DNA of 64,000 nucleotides, from the NCBI GenBank assembly GCA_034687125.1, contig JAQGBZ010000141.1, positions 1 to 64,000 on the forward strand. The letters are read 5' to 3'. The stretch comes from Neelides folsomi. Its lineage: Eukaryota; Arthropoda; Collembola; Neelipleona; Neelidae. A model generated the notes under the pieces. The model was not told the DNA's origin. It saw only the letters and a program-made list of their open reading frames with translations, and did no database searches. A program made the translations under genes and the position numbers. Shown here in pieces: positions 37,522 to 49,855 of this stretch. The first letter of the stretch is position 1. Each line of letters opens with the position of its first letter.

Positions 37522-40500
37522 AGGGATTCTTCTTCTCTGCTTAATTGTACCTTCACACGGGTAGAAGCTATTAATGCTAACCAGTTGATTACTAATTGTA
37601 AGTCTCTTCTGCTACCTCTTGACTCTCTGCTTCACACGACGGATCGACTAGAAAATCTCACGACTTTTATACCTTTTCGATACATTCAATTGCTCAGTCA
37701 GTCAACGTATCCAAAGTGAAAGTCATTTCAATGAACTTCAATCTCATTATAAAATAACCAAAAGTGTCGCAGGAAACTCAACTTACTATAAATACACATT
37801 TAAAGACGGAAATTGCTCGTAGAAGGATTACGCAGCGGAGTTATATTTACCAACGTACTTTGGAAATTACTTTCAAATTGAACGTTGACTTCTTCCTGCA
37901 TATAATCATTTTGTTTCACTCACTTCATAGGAGTTTTATTCTTATTTCGGCTTATTACATATGTAAAATCATATAAGCATAAGCATATGAACTTTACACT
38001 ACATTTTAAATCTAATTTATTAATTGGGATTTTTAATTACCATATACTTACTTGTATGACTATATGACTAATCGAAGTGCTGCTAATGAAATGTACATAT
38101 TCTTTCTATTTATATCACATATATTTACTGACTTTTCAGTATATTTAATGTTTTGCCAAAATCCATTCAAGTTGTGAAGCTACATAAATATTATTATATT
38201 TACAAATACATAAGTGATTCTCATAACTGTAAATTTGTAACGTAAAAACAATCTTCAACAGAGTGCTGGCCCAAAAGTATACATAATATGTGTGTAGCTA
38301 TCCCGAGCTTACTAAAATGGATTTCTTGAAGAAAAAAAAATTGAAAATTTTGTTTGAAGCATCCATAAATTAACGTGGTATTCTGTGCTAATGTTATATA
38401 ACGCTAAAATATACAATTGAATATTTCATAACCTCTTAAAGGCCCCATTCCTAGAAAATGTTAATTTCTCATTTAACTGTCTAATAATTTCAAACTCTCT
38501 TTTCCATTCATATGCAATAATTATTCCTTATTATTCCTATATGCAATACATAATACACTATGATCGCCACATTATAAAATGTATTGAATAATTAATACAA
38601 TTCTTAATTACAATACTTAAACATAAATTAAAATGAGTATACTTGGCATACAAAATTATTTATTTATAGTTCTTTGTTTTTAGATACTTTCTGCATATAA
38701 TCTCTTAATAAAAAATATTACAAACATCTAAAGTTTTATTTATTAAAAAGTACATTAGACCTTAAAGAAACAATGGATTCAATCGTGTGGATTGGTCTTA
38801 AAGGGGGAAGATGAACAAAGGAGCATCAATTGCAATCATCCAAGCGTCGTCGTCTGCATTGATTTAAATGTTGAGGTACACATTTATATATTTCTACTTT
38901 AACTTTTTATCACAAGATTCACATATGAAAGGATAGAGAGTTGTGTTAGGTAGAAGATGTGTTTTGGAGGTCTTTCCTCTTCCCAAGACTCATTCAACAT
39001 TGAATCTGCGCAGATTGGGCCAGAGGAGCAAAATAAACAATCAGCTGACTTGGGTTTTTGCGAAGTTAAGCTCGTAGTTGTTTAGCTAACACAGAACTTA
39101 TTACGCGCATTTAGTCCAGCTCCAAATCCCTTTCGTAAGGAACACTTTTAATTCCTCTCTTACTTAATAAACATTAATCCATAGTTAGTGGTCTCACCTT
39201 TGAGCTAAGGGGTCGAGTCTTGGCCCAATTGGGGTACTTGAGAATCGTAGGGGTCATTTTTTTACCTTCAATCTTAGAGGCCATTGATAAAATCCATGAA
39301 TTCACTGCATGATTTCATATATTTTAAATAGAACACTCTTTAGCTTGATAATGTTGTAATTATAAGCAATGGACAAACGGAGGTGTTATAATTTATAATG
39401 TAAGTTTCAATTTTCCAACTTTTTTGTAGGATTCATGTCATTACGCATCAATTCCAAGAATATTTAAACTCTGGGGATAGGGACATGACCTCTTTAAATT
39501 AAAAGTAAGATTTTTGGATGGATATTGATTTTGATAATTGATCAAAATGACCATTGGATTCATAATTTCATGGAATTGGGTCTAAATTAGGATTTAATTG
39601 TCATTCATCAAAATGTCTTGGGATTTTGTTGGTTAAAGGGGTTTTTAGTTTATCAATTGTGGTCAGTTGATATATATGAAGCGTATATGGTGGTTTAAAT
39701 TAGCAGAGTTAAATAGATTAAATTATAATGAGTAATAATGGGGGGTTCTTTGAATCATAACAACTAATGCATTATATAGTTTATTTTACCCTTTTATGTA
39801 AGTTAAATGCAGTTATGATAAGGAGAGAACTTTTATTCATTTCATAAGCAAATCATTTTAAAATGATTTATTAAAAATGTGATGTGTTTAGAAGACATTC
39901 GCAAAAGTGAATTTTGCCGATTTGAACTATCGTTTAATATTGTATATAGTATATATACTTACCATATAGTATAGTTATTTTGGAAGAAGGAAAGCGCATT
40001 AAAATGATCATTATTCCATTATTTGTCAATATGGAATAATTAACGAGAATAAAGTTCAGAACTTATCAAATTTTCAGTTTTTTCTCTTATTATCACTTAC
40101 TATAGAACTGAAGAGATGTTATTATTTCTATTATTATAAATTCAAATATTTACGTTTAAAGTTAGTTAATACCTTATTAGTTACATAATTGGTAGTTGTT
40201 TATAATTTATAATATTATAACATTATAATTATAACTATACTATTTATTAATACATGTCCCATTATGCATCACACATTCTGTTTACTTGCTTGTATAAATA
40301 TAAGCATATATATCATAAATTTAGATCAAATGTATATTCCTAGAAAGATAAGAAACTAACTTGGCTTATTACATTTAAAGCTTCAATACTTCAAGTGTAT
40401 TTACCATAACCATATAAATAAGTAAATATTTGTTATAAAACAAGATAGAAAATATTTAAACGCAGATACGATTGTTTCAACTTTACTTTATTTGGTTTTC

Positions 40501-40580
40501 CAGTTAAAATTTTCAAGTTCAATATTCACCTTATTATTGAGAAGAAAATATCTCAAACATAAAAGAATCATATTTGAAGG
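37522..40580. other. AT-rich intergenic DNA
   Basis: No exon or structured repeat is supported between the zinc-finger gene and the LC3 gene. Short open frames such as 37764-37976 have AT-driven composition. The segment 38760-39250 is somewhat less AT-rich but has no coding signal. Confidence 0.6.
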
Positions 40581-41410
40581 ATGGAACCAACGAGGAAATC
40601 GTTTAAAGAGCGAAGGAACTTATGTAAGTTTACGAGTAATTCAATCCTTTACTACCTATGGTATAATTATGTTTTTGCTTTAATTATTTGTCTATTGTAT
40701 TTAATTAAATTGATTAATAAAATGATTTAAATAGCCCAACGCAAAAGTGAAGTGGCGACTGTCAAGCGTGAACACCCCAACAAGGTTCCTGTCATCATCG
40801 AACGCTATCGAAATGAGAACCAACTCCCTCCCCTTGACCGAAGCAAATTCTTGATTCCAGAATATCTCTCTGTTGGAGAACTTGTGAAAATCTTGAGGTA
40901 GTAAATACTGTTTAATTGGTTAACTAACTACAAATAGAAACTATACATATATGATCACATTTTTGTTATCTACAGTTTTCAACTGTTTTCAATAACTATT
41001 TATGGACTAGTAATAAATCTAATAAACATTAATAATTTTAAAATTTAACTTTTATAGTTACTATTTTTGAGAATTTGTATTTTCTTCTTAGACGCCGCTT
41101 GCAATTGAACTCTCTTCAGACAATCTTTCTCCTTGTCAACGGTCTCAGCCTCCCTGCCACTGCTGCTACTTTTGCGGAGATTTACAGAAACGGTATTTAT
41201 TACATTAAAGGCGTTTGTTTATTCCTTTGAATTGTAATTCAATAGGTAATTTGTGTAATTTAATTAACCAAGAAATGGAACTCATTCGTAGATTTTAACT
41301 TATTTAAAATTGTAGAAGCTGATGATGATGGTTTCCTTTACATCGTGTATGCGTCTCATCAAGTGTACGGAAATGTTTCCGGCGCTCTGCCTACTGTCGA
41401 TGAAGAGTAA
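40581..41410 (+). CDS. MAP1LC3: LC3-type ATG8 ubiquitin-like autophagy protein
   Basis: ATG8 proteins are cleaved by ATG4, conjugated to phosphatidylethanolamine, and decorate autophagosome membranes. Four exons: 40581-40623, 40735-40897, 41092-41192 and 41316-41410; 133 residues. The start FKERRNL matches the LC3 FKQRR(T/S)F N-terminal helix rather than GABARAP. REHPNKVPVIIERY, LDRSKFLIPE and RRRLQL are the ubiquitin-fold landmarks, and DDDGFLYIVYAS precedes the terminal VYG. Cleavage after that Gly would release a 12-residue propeptide (NVSGALPTVDEE), longer than in human LC3B. The LC3-only Arg-rich start makes this LC3 and not GABARAP. A polyadenylation hexamer is at about 41699. Confidence 0.95.
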
Positions 41411-43908
41411 AGAAGAAACTCTATAAGGGCATCTTGATCTTCGTACAACATTCCCAATATATTTGATAGACTTATAAAAACACATAAAATAATCTTCAAT
41501 TATGAAAAGATAATACGTAAATTTATGCGGGCAGCAAAATAGCCAAAGATACAAAGAAATCGATTTAGCCCGACCCGAAATTTTGTCCCTATTATAACAT
41601 GTAATGTATTCAATTGAATCACGAAATTCTTGTTTTAAACGTGAGTTTTCGGCCAATCATTTTATTGATCTTTATTTAATAGATCTAATCGCAGTTTTAA
41701 TAAAAATATGCTAATTAATATAGCATAGGTTGAACCCGAAGCTTCATGACCTCACGCCACTCATGAGCTCTTATTGTTTTTGTAGTTCACTACGATTCAT
41801 AAATCTTCCATTTTTAAAATTTGATATTTACTTGTGTATTGTTGGCTGCGTACTTAAGCAAAGATTAAATATACTAACTAGGTTAATAAATAACATACGC
41901 ATAATATAAATAAACCTCTCTGTATGTAAAATTCTTATGCTAATAGGTGTGGTTTAATGTAATTGTTATTTACGAATTAATTATGTTGCTCTTCGCGAAA
42001 AAAGATGCCTTTTAACTATCTATCTATTAAGTTATAAGGGTAAATTAATTAAGCATGTTTAAACTACATATTCTAATTTAATAGGATTGAAGAACTCAAT
42101 CGAGCTGATGCTTCAAAACTATATGTTAATTTAGTAATGTAAACAAACCTTAGTCTTTCGTACAGAATTGTGCATATACATATTATATAAAATACCATTT
42201 AAGTAGTATAATAGATATTGCATTACCTAAATATTATAACTTTGTAACACATATTTATTGTAATAATTATAAGGATTACCTCAATACATCTACAATTTTA
42301 ATTATGAGAAACCTTTGTTTTACATCCCATGTTGATATTATGTTTTTAATCTAACTCGGTACTAAACTCCTGTAAATAGGAATATCACGGCTTAACACGT
42401 AATTATGTTAGGTATATTTATAAAAATAATATCTGACATCAATGAGAATAAACGAACTCGCATCACTCAATGTTGGAATTCATTCATTGGCATTGTTGCA
42501 TTATATACCATACATATGTATATTAAGTATTGTATATATTTCAATATTTAAAAACTAAATGAAATTAATAAATATGGAATAAGCTTCGAAGAATTTATAT
42601 ACGCCAAATTATAGCATAATATGCATATCAAATTGTCAATTTTATTGTAATAAAAATCATAATTGAATAGAGAAATTCGCAATATGAATTTCTAAGCCCA
42701 GTCAAGTATTTGACTAGATTAATATATGCAGATATTCTATTTGTTTATGCATTGTGCCAATTTGTAAAGAATTGAAATGCTAAAAAGAAAGTAAATTTTT
42801 GACTTTTATTTAAAATTAGGAAGTTCCTTTGGTCGGCCTCTTATATGAGGATTTTAACATGCAAACAATTTATCAGTCAAGTTCACTTATAACGAATAAC
42901 ACTACAAAGTTGAATTGAAAACAATAGCGTAAATTTTACTAAATAATCTACTTAAATAACCCAATAACTGTGTTCACGATTATTACTTGTGCCGCAAAAT
43001 AAAGATTTGCCAAATCGGTGCGAAATATTACGAAATCGCCAGTATCGAATTAAACATATTGTATTTTAAAATCATTATTATCTTGTATACAAACACGTGG
43101 AGAGAAATCTCTCTTTAATATATTATTATCCTAATCGTGTAGTAAATTTAAAAATATATAACAATTAACAATACATAAATATCTTCAAACACAATCGTGT
43201 GTATATAGTATATGCATAGGAAGGTGCATTTCATTCCTCGATCTAATTGATCCTGATATCGATTTTATTATTTTTGATCAAATGTAGTTGTTTAGTTATA
43301 AATTTCGATTGAAATAGTATAACTTATGTAATTGAAATCCATAGAATTCTTCAAATGATTTATTACACACTAAAATGCTACCTAATAATTTAATTCCCAC
43401 CTAATATAACGAAGAACACCCTTCACCTAACCCTAAATATGTTTAGGATCTATATAATAACTGTATGTGGATAGTAGTCAGTTTTCAATATATAATATAT
43501 ATTTTTATGTGTATTAGTATTCAGTCGTTTCAAGATTCCTCTTATTCGGAAACGGTCACAAATGGACATAGATGGGAGATTAAATGGATTTATAAATGAA
43601 ATTAACTAATGTGACTCAAAGAAGGCATTTGATATTTTTCCTTTGGTAAAAATAGCAGAGCTAAAGTGAATGACCGCTACCGAAGGATTTTTACTTTTGT
43701 AAAAGAGTAACCATTTTTTATTTAAGATAATTTCTACACAATCTTTTGCTGAAATTTGTTTTAAATTAACTAAAATTGACAGGTAACGAAAAATTTCTGG
43801 CAGTTAAAATCTGATTAAAACACATTCTAGAAAATTAAAAAGTTCACTAAGAAAACAAAAATATGATTATACTGTATATTGGGCACTTATCAGAAAGAAA
43901 TATTAAAT
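41411..43908. other. AT-rich intergenic DNA
   Basis: Convergent space between LC3 (plus) and Hr78 (minus). Apart from presumed 3' UTRs and polyadenylation signals I see nothing. No open frame here has coding-like composition. Confidence 0.65.
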
Positions 43909-46008
43909 TCATTCATCATTGGAGTTTTCAGTATTTTGATCTAATCCCGCGGTTCCTGCAAAACAAATAAAAATACATTTATAATATGCCTAAAAATTGC
44001 TTTTCAAAATTTACATCATCCAATTTTCTTTTGAAATCATGTTCATGTGAAAGTATTGAATTACCTGTTAGCGAAAAATTAGACTCCATTTTTAAAATTA
44101 AAGGAACGACTTTATCAACATGCGTATCCCCTATTAGGTTTGTAAAAAAGAGTTCTTCCATCGATGCCGAGCTGAGGGCCCTAAATTAAAACAAAAATAA
44201 ACGTTGAGCATTCATTCCAAATTCCAATCATATAATAATTTCTCAATGATGATATTCGACTTTCTTACCTCACTTGGGGAATAAGGAGTAAAATTTTGTT
44301 TAATTTTGAACTGCCTTCTTGATCCGTATTCTCTAGGTATGAGGTCAATTGCGATGTAATTTGATGCTGTAATTCGCTCACAGCGTTACAAACTCCTTTT
44401 CCGAATTTAGCGAATCGCTCTAAATGAACAAATATGAATATGAGGAAGTTTAAAATTAATTCATTTAATGTACAAACTTAGAATATTAAGACCAACTCAC
44501 CTGGGCTGAAAAAGGCCAGAGCTTTAAGGAAAGCAAATTCATAGTTATCTAAATTTACTCGTTGTGCGTTGCTGATGAATATGTGTAGTTGTGAAACATG
44601 GACTGCCATTGAACACAACTCATCGGAGCTGAGTTTTTTTTGAAAATGTGCAATTAAAGCGTTCATCACGTGTGACAGGGAGAGGAGGTTATGACACTGA
44701 ACAAGCCCGATGGCGAACAGGTCACTCCAACCTGACTCCGTTGCCGCTTCCTGCATCCTTTCACTAAACAAAGAAATGTTTATTAGAGGAACCAATGTTA
44801 AAATAGGACTAAATTGAAATATTGTTAGAGATTTAATACCTTAAGGCTTGGAAGGGAGGAAGGGTCCTGATCCAATGAATGGACAAGAAAAGTAGGCGTG
44901 ATGCGGTCTCACATATGTATTGAATATTAAAAATCTCAGAGCTTGGGAAAGGCCCAGGACTCACAAGTTTAAAACTGGAACAATTCTCTGGAACAAGGTT
45001 CTCAGTGTCCAAATTTGAGAATATGTTCGAAAGAGAATCATTATCCTTCCCCTGTTAAATAGAAAAATTATTATTACGATGTAAATTTCATAATGGTAAC
45101 ATATGTGATGTATACCAAAGTAATATAAAAGTAAATATAAAACAAAGGAATTTTTCTCACCTCTTTATTTATCACAAAGTTTATAGATTTAACTGCATTT
45201 GCTTTTTTCTTTTGCTCTAATTCGTTATTTTCACCAACGCTAGGAAGACCCAAGATGTCTGAAACACTTTCAGACTCTTCGTTATCATCATCTGTAAATG
45301 AAATTGGGCATGAAATTGGTTCTACTAAATGGGAACTTCCAAGCATATAATATTATTTGTAAATATATATTAATCAGATAAAATATCGAATTACCCATTG
45401 TGTAACTACTGTCGTAGAGCAACATGTTGGGTCTAAAGGAATTGGAGTATTCGGAAGTGTTAAAAATGTTGGATGGTGAGCCTCCGCCGTCGCCAACAAG
45501 ATCTCTTTTACTCGAATTTGCAATCGGCTTTCGTTCATGCTGAACTGCTGCACAAAAACGGAAGTCGTCACATTCTCGGTTGTTATATTTAACCTTCGAG
45601 GTTATCATAATTGTAAGGTTCAAAATATGATCTCACAGTCAGAACGCATTCCCATTTGCAGGCATTTTTGAAGACGGCAATATTGACATCGATTCCTGTG
45701 ATGTTTGGTCACTTCGCACATCATATTCCCCCGACAAGAGTAGCCAAGCTGCTTCCTGATGGACCTCTTGAAAAACCCCTTGCACCCTTCACAACTAATG
45801 GCTCCATAATGCCTCCCTATAAGAACATAGATGAGTTCAAGGCCACGCCACTCCTATTCCCCTCAAATTTATTTAACCAAAAGAATAATTATTTACCTGA
45901 GGCTCTGTCCCCACAAACAACGCACACGTCCAGAGTCATTGTTCCGCCCGATCTTGATTTATCATTGTAGTCCAAAAGGCTTAATAAACTTGCTTGGTCG
46001 AGGTTCAT
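43909..46008 (-). CDS. Hr78: Nuclear receptor Hr78 (NR2C, TR2/TR4 type)
   Basis: Orphan nuclear receptor that represses or activates direct-repeat response elements; in flies it is needed for ecdysone-dependent timing. Nine exons: 46008-45897, 45816-45637, 45547-45395, 45291-45161, 45051-44840, 44763-44501, 44419-44269, 44180-44065 and 43955-43909; phases close at 454 residues. The DNA-binding domain is complete: [27 protein letters not shown] with the NR2-type P-box, then [16 protein letters not shown] and the NR2C-specific SVQHERKPI. The acidic hinge is spread over exons 3-5. The ligand domain begins [20 protein letters not shown], as in TR2/TR4, and ends with an AF-2-like [10 protein letters not shown]. 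The N-terminus is short (about 27 residues before the first zinc finger). It lies downstream of the TRAIP-like gene on the same strand. Confidence 0.96.
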
Positions 46009-46502
46009 TCTATTAAATTCTCATCGGTTTAAGATTAATAACCAATGGGCGAGGATATAAAATGAAACAAACCGGTGAGAGTTGAAATGTAAATAATGAC
46101 CAAGTTCCCTACTCTTGTCGTAATTGTTCAAGCTGTTGGGCTAGCGTAGGGAATGCTTGACACAAAAATGAACACACATGAATTCCCTTTGACCGGAACG
46201 GACTCTTTCGGCCCAATAAATGATGCACTTATGCCCACCCAGTTGAATAATAATTTGGAAAATGTGCTTTCACAAACTCAGTTTAATATATAAAGTTACT
46301 TCCCACATTAATTTTGTATCAGAGGAAAAGAATTTGTAAGAAAATACAACAAATGTGTGAAACTAAGAGTACGTAGTTAAATTTATGAAGAAAGGACCAT
46401 AATGGCGTCCGATTCCTCCATTCTCCACCTCCAATTCTCTGCCCCTCTTCTCCTTTCCAGGCTTGTGGGAGTTGGGAGGGTCTGGGGCCAGTCCTGCGCA
46501 GA
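46009..46502 (-). promoter_or_regulatory. Interval between TRAIP-like stop and Hr78 start
   Basis: About 490 bp that must contain the 3' end of the TRAIP-like gene and the promoter or 5' UTR of Hr78. A 3' splice site-like TTAATAG immediately before the Hr78 ATG suggests a non-coding leader exon. No other signal is recognised. Confidence 0.4.
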
Positions 46503-48512
46503 TCAATTCAGCTTGGGAGCCTTTCTCCCTTTCGTCCCCGCTGCATGTGCCAGCACGTCAAGAGAAGTTTCCCTCACCATAGTCCTCGATTTGGGCAAAC
46601 AACACTTAACCTTCGGCCCCGGTGTCTTTAAAAATATCATACATATATTAGAAATAAATCAATATAGTTATACATAATAAAACTAAAATTTTAAGGTTTA
46701 AATGTGTGCTTTAATGTCTGCCCATGCATACAAAATATACATGGGCAATTACCTATTATTCGGATGTATTTAAATATGAATTAAGTATATGAATGATAAT
46801 TATATTTAACTTATATGTAAAATAAACTTACATCCAATTTAAGAGGCGTGTTGTTCTCTTTTTTTTCCACGTCTTCATCCATGTCCTCAACCATTCTCAT
46901 TGATGCTCTACTGCGAGTCTAAATTAAATAAAATAATAATTATTAAATAATAAATCACAAGGTTTATATGGCCATAATGCCTTTACTCCATTGATTTACT
47001 TGAATGCATTTTAAAATATATTTAGAGGCATGTGAATTGGGGTACTCACCCATTTTGGACGGTTAAATAGAGACAACTCTCCAATTTCAGTGTCATATTT
47101 GCCCTTTGCAACAAATGCAACCTTAGAAGTGAGCTTTTGGATCGTATATGGTTGAATGTAATCAACATCCGATTTGTCTTCCTGTAAATATTTTGGTTAA
47201 TTATCAATTGTAATAGACTTATCGAAATTGCAAAAAATGAAGATCCCATTAACTTATTAAGGTATAAACTAAGTGCATTAAACGTTAAAAATGTGAATTA
47301 AAAAATTTATGTTGTAATCAACATATATTTACGAGCTTGCTCAGCTTCCTCTTCAATTCTCTGTTCACTTTTTCCTGCGCGGCAACATGCCGCCGCATTT
47401 GTTCTAGCATTTTGACTTGCTTCCCGAATTCTCTGTTTAAAAAGTGAAAACTTAAATGGCACCAATGCAATGTACACAATAATATGTCTTAACTACAATA
47501 AATATCTATATTTACTATAGGTAGAGAAATTAAATAATAAATTAGCAAATACCCCTTAATTATCCCCGAAGCTTTAATTATCATCTCAAATGAATCGGCA
47601 GATACGGGGAAATCCGTAAAGTCAGGATCACTGACATTTTCGTCGAGAAGTTTCCGAACCCTTTAAAAAAGTTTATTAATATATATATATAGATTCTATA
47701 TTTAGATTAGAATATAGTAGTCAGAATCATACTTTCCAAGCGATTCTACTTCCTTCAACAAATGCTTATTTGTCTTCTTGAGAGATTGCAATTCCACATT
47801 CACCCCTTTGAGATTAGAGGCTTTCCGATTAACATTATCGTATTTTACCAATAAACTCGCGTGCTTCTCAATGATAGCCGTTCTTCGATCTCTATAATAT
47901 AAATTGTAATGTTACTACAATAAAAAATTCGAATAGTTAATTAAATAAACCACTTTAGTTAGAATTTAATATTGATATTAAATGCATCTAAAGGCTCACC
48001 TCTCAAGTTTTAAGGAATTATTGAGATCGCTAATTGTTTTTTCCTTTTTTTGCAAATCAAAGAGAAGTCGAGCTCTCTCGTCGCTTGAAAAAGCCTCCAC
48101 GGGCTCATCATCATTCAGCTCGCTAATAAAAACTCTCGACAGCCTTACGTTCTCGGCTTTGCAGGAAGGGCAAATCTTTTGCGGTGCATGCACCCTTTAA
48201 AAATAAAAATTAACCATAAGTAAATACATAGTCAATTATAACGAAAGATAGACGCATATATTTAGATACTTTGATTGTAGCTTAATTTGTAAATTAAAGT
48301 TAAATACACATAAATATCACAAGGAAATAATTATGGATTTTAATTTAAGATTTTATGTTGTTATTTCTGCATATTGAAACTTACCGCAATGACTCCGAAA
48401 GGCAGGAAAAATGGCCAAAATGCCCGCACGTCAAGACCCCGAATCTTGGATTGTTGTTAGTCTCAAATTCGGGGTCTTCGAGCCGCATAAGGCAAATGGG
48501 GCAGCCTAACAT
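46503..48512 (-). CDS. TRAIP: RING-finger coiled-coil protein, TRAIP-like E3 ubiquitin ligase
   Basis: TRAIP ubiquitinates the replisome at stalled forks and DNA-protein crosslinks. Eight exons: 48512-48385, 48194-48000, 47891-47733, 47660-47553, 47432-47333, 47181-47050, 46918-46832 and 46625-46503; 343 residues. The RING begins at residue 4: CPIC, CGHFGHFSC and CPSC give C4/C7, C29/H31, H34/C37, C51/C54. The next segment (VRLSRVFIS) stands where TRAIP has its RTIINKLFF strand, followed by coiled coils over about residues 80-230 and a basic, low-complexity tail ending KAPKLN. Human TRAIP is longer (469 residues) and ends with a PCNA-binding motif that I do not see here. The fly relative is no poles. 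Other RING-coiled-coil ligases remain possible. Confidence 0.75.
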
Positions 48513-48862
48513 CTTGACAGTCTAATAGTACTAAAAAATAAAGATGTCATTATATTGAGATCATCGAAATTCAGCTGATCAATGTGAAGAATGTGAACAT
48601 TACTTAAGAAATTGACTAGAAAATGACAGTTTGTTGTTGAGTAAAGTAATTGTTTACCACGACTCTTTGAGGGGTGAAGTGATTGACCAATGGAAGCACG
48701 AGAAGGAAATTCAAACCAGGAAGAACCAACTCCTCGGGCCTCGAGCTCAACAATGAGAAACTTCTCACCAGAGGGCTGGGCAGGCTGAAGTGGAAATTGT
48801 GGAAGCTGAAATTCGCAACAAAAGCAAATTATTTGCTAACTCTCATTTAATTTTCAGCCCAA
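48513..48862. promoter_or_regulatory. Bidirectional promoter between TRAIP-like gene and COA5
   Basis: Only 350 bp separate the two start codons, which point away from each other. On the COA5 side, TTTAATTTTCAG just before the ATG is a 3' splice site, so the COA5 transcript begins with a non-coding exon inside this interval and transcription must start very close to that of the TRAIP-like gene. Confidence 0.6.
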
Positions 48863-49338
48863 ATGGCTCCGTTAATTGAAGAGATCCCGGAAAAGATAAA
48901 AGAAATGTACAAAGAAGCTACTGAATCACTCGGGAAGAAACCATGTGATGGAATTCGAAATGATCTTAAAGTTTGTCTCTTGGAAAGCGACTGCGTGAGG
49001 ATTGTAATTCAACTTATTTTTTCTATGAAATATTACATAATTTTAAACTTATTTGAGGTAATCATTATTTATATAAAACGATTTTTATGTAAAATGAAAT
49101 AATTTTTAAGCACAAGAAAACCCCAAGAGAATGCTTATTAGTGAATGATGGAACTATTCCCAACGAATGCCTCGCTTTACGACAAACATTTTTTGAGTGC
49201 AAGCGTTCTCTGGTAAATATTTATTTAATAAATAAGCTTTATATCATTATATATTAGTAGCTTTAATGTTTAATTCCTTTCTATTTACAGTTAGATAATC
49301 GTCAGCGTTTCAGAGGAAGAAAAGGGGAAGTTCGATGA
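48863..49338 (+). CDS. COA5: Cytochrome c oxidase assembly factor 5 (COA5/PET191)
   Basis: Small twin CX9C protein of the mitochondrial intermembrane space, needed for complex IV assembly. Three exons, 48863-48994, 49111-49212 and 49291-49338, give 93 residues (human 74). CDGIRNDLKVC and CLALRQTFFEC are the two CX9C units; CLLESDC follows the first and KRSLLDNRQRFRGRKG matches the family's C-terminus. The N-terminal extension (about 26 residues, acidic then basic) is longer than in vertebrates. The gene shares its promoter region with the TRAIP-like gene. Confidence 0.95.
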
Positions 49339-49382
49339 TCTCCACTGTTTTATTCAAAGCCCAAATCTTTAGTCATGTTCTC

Positions 49383-49388
49383 AATAAA
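49383..49388 (+). terminator. Polyadenylation signal of COA5
   Basis: AATAAA lies 45 bases after the COA5 stop and is followed within 40 bases by T-rich sequence, the usual arrangement of an animal cleavage and polyadenylation site. Confidence 0.6.
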
Positions 49389-49523
49389 ACTCTTTTATTT
49401 AAAGCTTGAAATTTGAATAAAATACCAATTTAAAATATTTTTTAAACGTGTTATAACTTGGGTGATTCGTGAATACCTTTAAGAAATTTTCATTTTGAAC
49501 CCTTATTGCGGCCGATGCTAAAA

Positions 49524-49855
49524 GGCATAAGTGGTTTATGCCGGCATAAGTGGCAAAATCGGCATAAAAAGTGGTTTATGCCGGCATAAGTGGAAAAAAT
49601 TGGCATAAATATGGTTTAAGCTGGCAAAAGAGCCAAAATCGATACAAAAGTGGTATAAGCCGGAACAAGTAGCAAATATCAACTTAACTGACATAAATCG
49701 GCATAAATTACAAAAATAGACATAGAAGTGGAATAAATCTGTAGAAAAGTGGTAATCGTAACTTTTCCACTTAAACCGTAAATAACATTTATGCTAATTT
49801 GCCACTTATTCCGACATAAACCACTTTTATGCCAATTTTTTCCACTTATTGCACT
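49524..49855. repeat. Fold-back minisatellite: about 39-bp tandem units, then inverted units
   Basis: Units built around GGCATAAAAGTGGTTTATGCC recur at about 49524, 49561, 49601, 49641, 49681 and 49719, becoming more diverged towards the middle. From about 49766 the same sequence appears in reverse orientation: CCACTTATTCCGACATAAAC and TTTATGCCAATTTTTTCCAC. A stretch of 22-23 bases (TAAGTGG through CATAAA) is identical between the two arms. The whole forms a large imperfect palindrome centred near 49690. It has no coding capacity. Confidence 0.85.

Noticed and set aside
39180-39240. A tRNA-like box (GGTCGAGTCTTGG)
   Set aside because: No A-box, acceptor stem or anticodon arm could be fitted around it.
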